From Desulfocapsaceae bacterium (GTDB lineage: Bacteria; Desulfobacterota; Desulfobulbia; Desulfobulbales; Desulfocapsaceae): a stretch of 8,360 nucleotides of DNA. Positions 6,737 through 8,360 of the stretch are shown one piece after another. The notes beneath the pieces are model-generated. The model did no database searches, was not told where the DNA came from, and was given only the letters and a program-made list of their open reading frames with translations. A program made the position numbers and the translations under genes. The stretch is from contig JAOZLO010000104.1 of assembly GCA_029934775.1 (NCBI GenBank), positions 1-8,360 of the forward strand, in the 5' to 3' direction. The first letter of the stretch is position 1, and each line of letters begins with the position of its first letter.

Positions 6737-6757
6737 GTGGAAGTGATAAGAGAAGGG

Positions 6758-7522
6758 CTAGCGCAAACCGGCTATAAATGGACCAACCGTTTCTGCCCCT
6801 TTTTCATCTACAAGCTGGATAGTCTTTGAGCCGATAACAGCCATATCAGCTTTACCTATCAGCGCTTCAACATCCGCTCTGTCCTGTATACCAAACCCTA
6901 CAGCCAGTGGGAGTTTGGTGGCAGTTTTGCATCTGTTAAGATAGTGGTCGAATTTGTTGCCAAAATCAGACTTGGCACCTGTGACCCCGCGACGGGCAAC
7001 GCAATAAATAAATCCATCAGCAAAGGTGTTGAGTTCGGTCATTCGGGCATCGGTAGAGGTGGGGGCGTAGATGAGAATTGGTGCAATTTCTAGATCTTTT
7101 GCATAGTTGAAAAATTCGGGGCTCATTTCGGGGGGCAGATCCGGGATGATCAACCCTTGAATACCGGCTTTTTGAGCGGCCATGAGAAAGGGTTTTTCTC
7201 CATATTTGAAGATGATGTTGTAATAGGTCATGAAAAGAAAAGGAATATCGTAGGCAGAAGTCATTTCAGATCCGAATTCCAAACACTGTTCTACGGTTGT
7301 TCCCTGTGCCAGGCTGTCCTGGTTTGCCTTCAGGATAACAGGACCGTCCGCCATCGGTTCAGAAAAAGGGATCTGCATTTCGATACAGTCCACACCGTTA
7401 TCAACCATCTGTTTTATGACCTGTCTGTTGACTTCAAAAGATGGGTATCCAAGGACGATATGGGTCATCAACAGGATGGCACTGTTATTCTGTCGGGTAC
7501 GTAAGTTTTTCTCTAAGTTCAT
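6758..7522 (-). CDS. trpA: Tryptophan synthase alpha chain TrpA
   Basis: This subunit cleaves indole-3-glycerol phosphate to indole and glyceraldehyde 3-phosphate, passing indole to TrpB through a tunnel. The TIM-barrel protein has 254 residues, slightly shorter than E. coli (268). The catalytic acids are present as E48 in CIEMQIPFSEP and D59 in MADGPV (equivalent to E. coli E49 and D60). The phosphate-binding loop regions RRGVTGAK and AVGFGIQDRADVEAL are also clear. The usual FSDP reads FSEP here, a conservative change. The ATG at 7520-7522 is followed by a plausible family N-terminus, but the SD is weak. The gene is separated from trpB by an unusually long 316-bp repeat-bearing gap. A terminator-like hairpin follows it. 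Confidence 0.96.
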   Translation of the reverse strand: MNLEKNLRTRQNNSAILLMTHIVLGYPSFEVNRQVIKQMVDNGVDCIEMQIPFSEPMADGPVILKANQDSLAQGTTVEQCLEFGSEMTSAYDIPFLFMTYYNIIFKYGEKPFLMAAQKAGIQGLIIPDLPPEMSPEFFNYAKDLEIAPILIYAPTSTDARMTELNTFADGFIYCVARRGVTGAKSDFGNKFDHYLNRCKTATKLPLAVGFGIQDRADVEALIGKADMAVIGSKTIQLVDEKGAETVGPFIAGLR

Positions 7523-7546
7523 TATGATTTTACCGTGTAGTCGAGC

Positions 7547-7560
7547 TCTCTTGTAAGAGA
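7547..7560 (-). other. Small hairpin in the trpA leader
   Basis: TCTCT-TACA-AGAGA forms a 5-bp stem with a 4-nt loop (an ideal 6-bp inverted repeat with 2 nt between). It ends 24 nt before the trpA start codon. It has no U-tract in the minus-strand direction, so it is not a terminator. It could affect trpA translation initiation or mRNA stability; no function can be assigned. Confidence 0.4.
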
Positions 7561-7564
7561 ATGT

Positions 7565-7606
7565 TTAGTACCTTATTCCCGGGCTTCTGTCATAAAAGAC
7601 AAGAAA
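7565..7606. repeat. Direct repeat copy A, 42 bp
   Basis: Shares 41 of 42 bases with the copy at 7676-7717 in the same orientation. The first 35 bases are identical, one C/T difference follows, then AAGAAA. It starts TTAGTACCTTATTCCCGGGC and contains a CCCGGG palindrome. It is next to the trpA leader. The function is unknown; a dispersed repeat or part of a miniature mobile element is the leading guess. Confidence 0.9.
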
Positions 7607-7659
7607 CTGAGGAATGTATTTTGGAATTATGTTGTTCGATGTACTACCATGGTACTTAT

Positions 7660-7674
7660 ACCCCCTTGTGGGGT
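7660..7674. other. Stem-loop between the two repeats
   Basis: ACCCC, loop CTTGT, GGGGT forms a 5-bp mostly GC stem. It is followed by mixed sequence rather than a U-tract on either strand, so it is not an intrinsic terminator. It directly abuts repeat copy B. Confidence 0.5.
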
Positions 7675-7675
7675 G

Positions 7676-7717
7676 TTAGTACCTTATTCCCGGGCTTCTG
7701 TCATAAAAGATAAGAAA
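7676..7717. repeat. Direct repeat copy B, 42 bp
   Basis: Second copy of the repeat at 7565-7606, offset by exactly 111 bp with a 69-bp spacer and a single mismatch (T at 7711 for C at 7600). Flanking sequences of the two copies are not similar, so the duplication boundary is sharp. Confidence 0.9.
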
Positions 7718-7838
7718 TAAGCACCCTCATGAAGTCAGGGCATAAACTCCGGCTTCGAATTGAGGAGTAAATATTAAAATTATAAGGTCGATTATACCGC
7801 CAATGTACGTATACAGCTTCGTTGAGAAATGGGTGCGA

Positions 7839-8360
7839 TTATTTTTCGTATTCTTTGCCACGTGCAATTATGAATTCCTTCCACGAAGGGTCGTCAAATG
7901 CGTGAGCTATTGTGAAGATATCTTTATCACCCCTTCCTGACTGGTTTATAATAATTGCATCTTCAGGTGACAGATGCGGAGCTTCTTTAAATGCCTGGAC
8001 GAAACCATGAGTTGATTCAAGAGCCGGGATAATACCTTCCATTTTCATGGTAAGGTCGAGAGCCTCCATGACCTCTTTATCAGTGGCCGATTCAAATCGA
8101 ACTCGCTTTTTTTCCCAGAGATCCGAAAGTATTGGACTTACTCCAACATAATCAAGGCCTGCGGCAACTGAGTGGGTTTCAAGCATCTGACCGTCATTAT
8201 TTTGCAGGAACATGGTTCTGTATCCCTGTGCTACTCCAGGACTTGCATCAGTTCCGCATAGCCTGGAAGCATGCTGGCCACTGTTGATTCCTTTTCCTCC
8301 TGCTTCCACTCCGACCAGTTCAATTGAGTCATCATCCATGAACCCTTGAAAAATTCCCAT
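7839..8360 (-). CDS. trpB: Tryptophan synthase beta chain TrpB, C-terminal part (cut by window edge)
   Basis: TrpB is the PLP enzyme that condenses indole with serine to make tryptophan. The 174 codons in the window (173 residues plus the stop) are the C-terminal portion of a roughly 400-residue protein. The N-terminus, the PLP lysine and the GGGSNA phosphate loop lie beyond 8360; the first ATG here is an internal methionine codon just after that loop. Visible conserved blocks are LVGVEAGGKG, ETHSVAAGLDYVGVSP, the tunnel-side ATDKEVMEAL, EGIIPALESTH, and the cofactor-contacting serine in NQSGRGDKD. It ends in WKEFIIARGKEYEK with a TAA stop. TrpA lies downstream on the same strand, confirming the biosynthetic context. 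Confidence 0.96.
   Translation of the reverse strand: MGIFQGFMDDDSIELVGVEAGGKGINSGQHASRLCGTDASPGVAQGYRTMFLQNNDGQMLETHSVAAGLDYVGVSPILSDLWEKKRVRFESATDKEVMEALDLTMKMEGIIPALESTHGFVQAFKEAPHLSPEDAIIINQSGRGDKDIFTIAHAFDDPSWKEFIIARGKEYEK

Larger units (their letters stand above)
7523..7838. other. Long trpB-trpA intergenic region with repeats and hairpins
   Basis: These 316 bp hold no convincing protein gene. They contain two 42-bp direct repeats (7565-7606, 7676-7717), a palindrome TACCATGGTA (7645-7654) and two short stem-loops. Two TATAAT hexamers occur on the minus strand (7791-7796 and 7779-7784). Neither has a good -35 at 16-18 bp, so an internal trpA promoter is possible but not shown. The AT-rich part at 7765-7797 sits next to the trpB end. 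No T-box, TRAP-type leader peptide or Trp-codon run is recognisable. Confidence 0.8.

Noticed and set aside
7565..7717. Repeats as a CRISPR array
   Set aside because: Only two copies, a 69-bp spacer that is too long, and no cas genes nearby.
7565..7717. Six-codon ORF (M-T-E-A-R-E-stop) in each repeat on the minus strand
   Set aside because: Very short, no ribosome-binding site, and explained by the repeats being identical.
7523..7838. trp attenuator or T-box in the trpB-trpA gap
   Set aside because: No Trp-codon leader peptide, no T-box sequence and no hairpin followed by a U-tract; such leaders also normally precede the whole operon rather than trpA.

Overview
The window reads as chromosomal housekeeping DNA from a Gram-negative bacterium of moderate GC content. 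Gene order and protein flavour (a sigma-54 activator, an E. coli-type small SRP RNA, a CCA-encoding tRNA) would suit a deltaproteobacterium / Desulfobacterota, perhaps a Desulfobulbales-type organism. That placement is inference from general impression; no marker gene in the window settles it. All genes except one lie on the minus strand.

Region 1 (1-3373, minus strand, listed in transcription order): tadA (tRNA adenosine deaminase), tRNA-Ser(GGA), the 4.5S/SRP RNA, dnaX (clamp-loader tau/gamma), ybaB (nucleoid-associated protein) and the 5' part of recR (recombination mediator). The order tadA - SRP RNA - dnaX - ybaB - recR matches the yaaJ-scr-dnaX-yaaK-recR block of Bacillus subtilis, so this is an anciently conserved replication/repair/translation neighbourhood. 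The tRNA and SRP RNA are 17 nt apart and probably share a transcript. The SRP RNA 3' end can refold into a small terminator-like hairpin.

Region 2 (3374-4883): a divergent 103-bp promoter region and a single plus-strand gene for a sigma-54-dependent response regulator (receiver, AAA+ and Fis-type DNA-binding domain). No histidine kinase is adjacent. Its receiver lacks two of the usual conserved residues, and the best promoter match sits so close to the ATG that the mRNA may be leaderless.

Region 3 (4907-6685, minus): an M3-family oligoendopeptidase F with an intact HELGH zinc site, convergent with the regulator. A terminator-like hairpin separates it from the upstream trp genes and supports the shorter start codon.

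Region 4 (6758-8360, minus): the 3' end of trpB, an unusually long 316-bp intergenic stretch, then trpA. This stretch carries two near-identical 42-bp direct repeats 111 bp apart, plus several small hairpins. trpB and trpA are normally abutting or overlapping, so this stretch is the least explained part of the window. I see no new multi-gene system, mobile-element gene or CRISPR array here. The points most worth a second look are the trpB-trpA repeat element and the atypical regulator.
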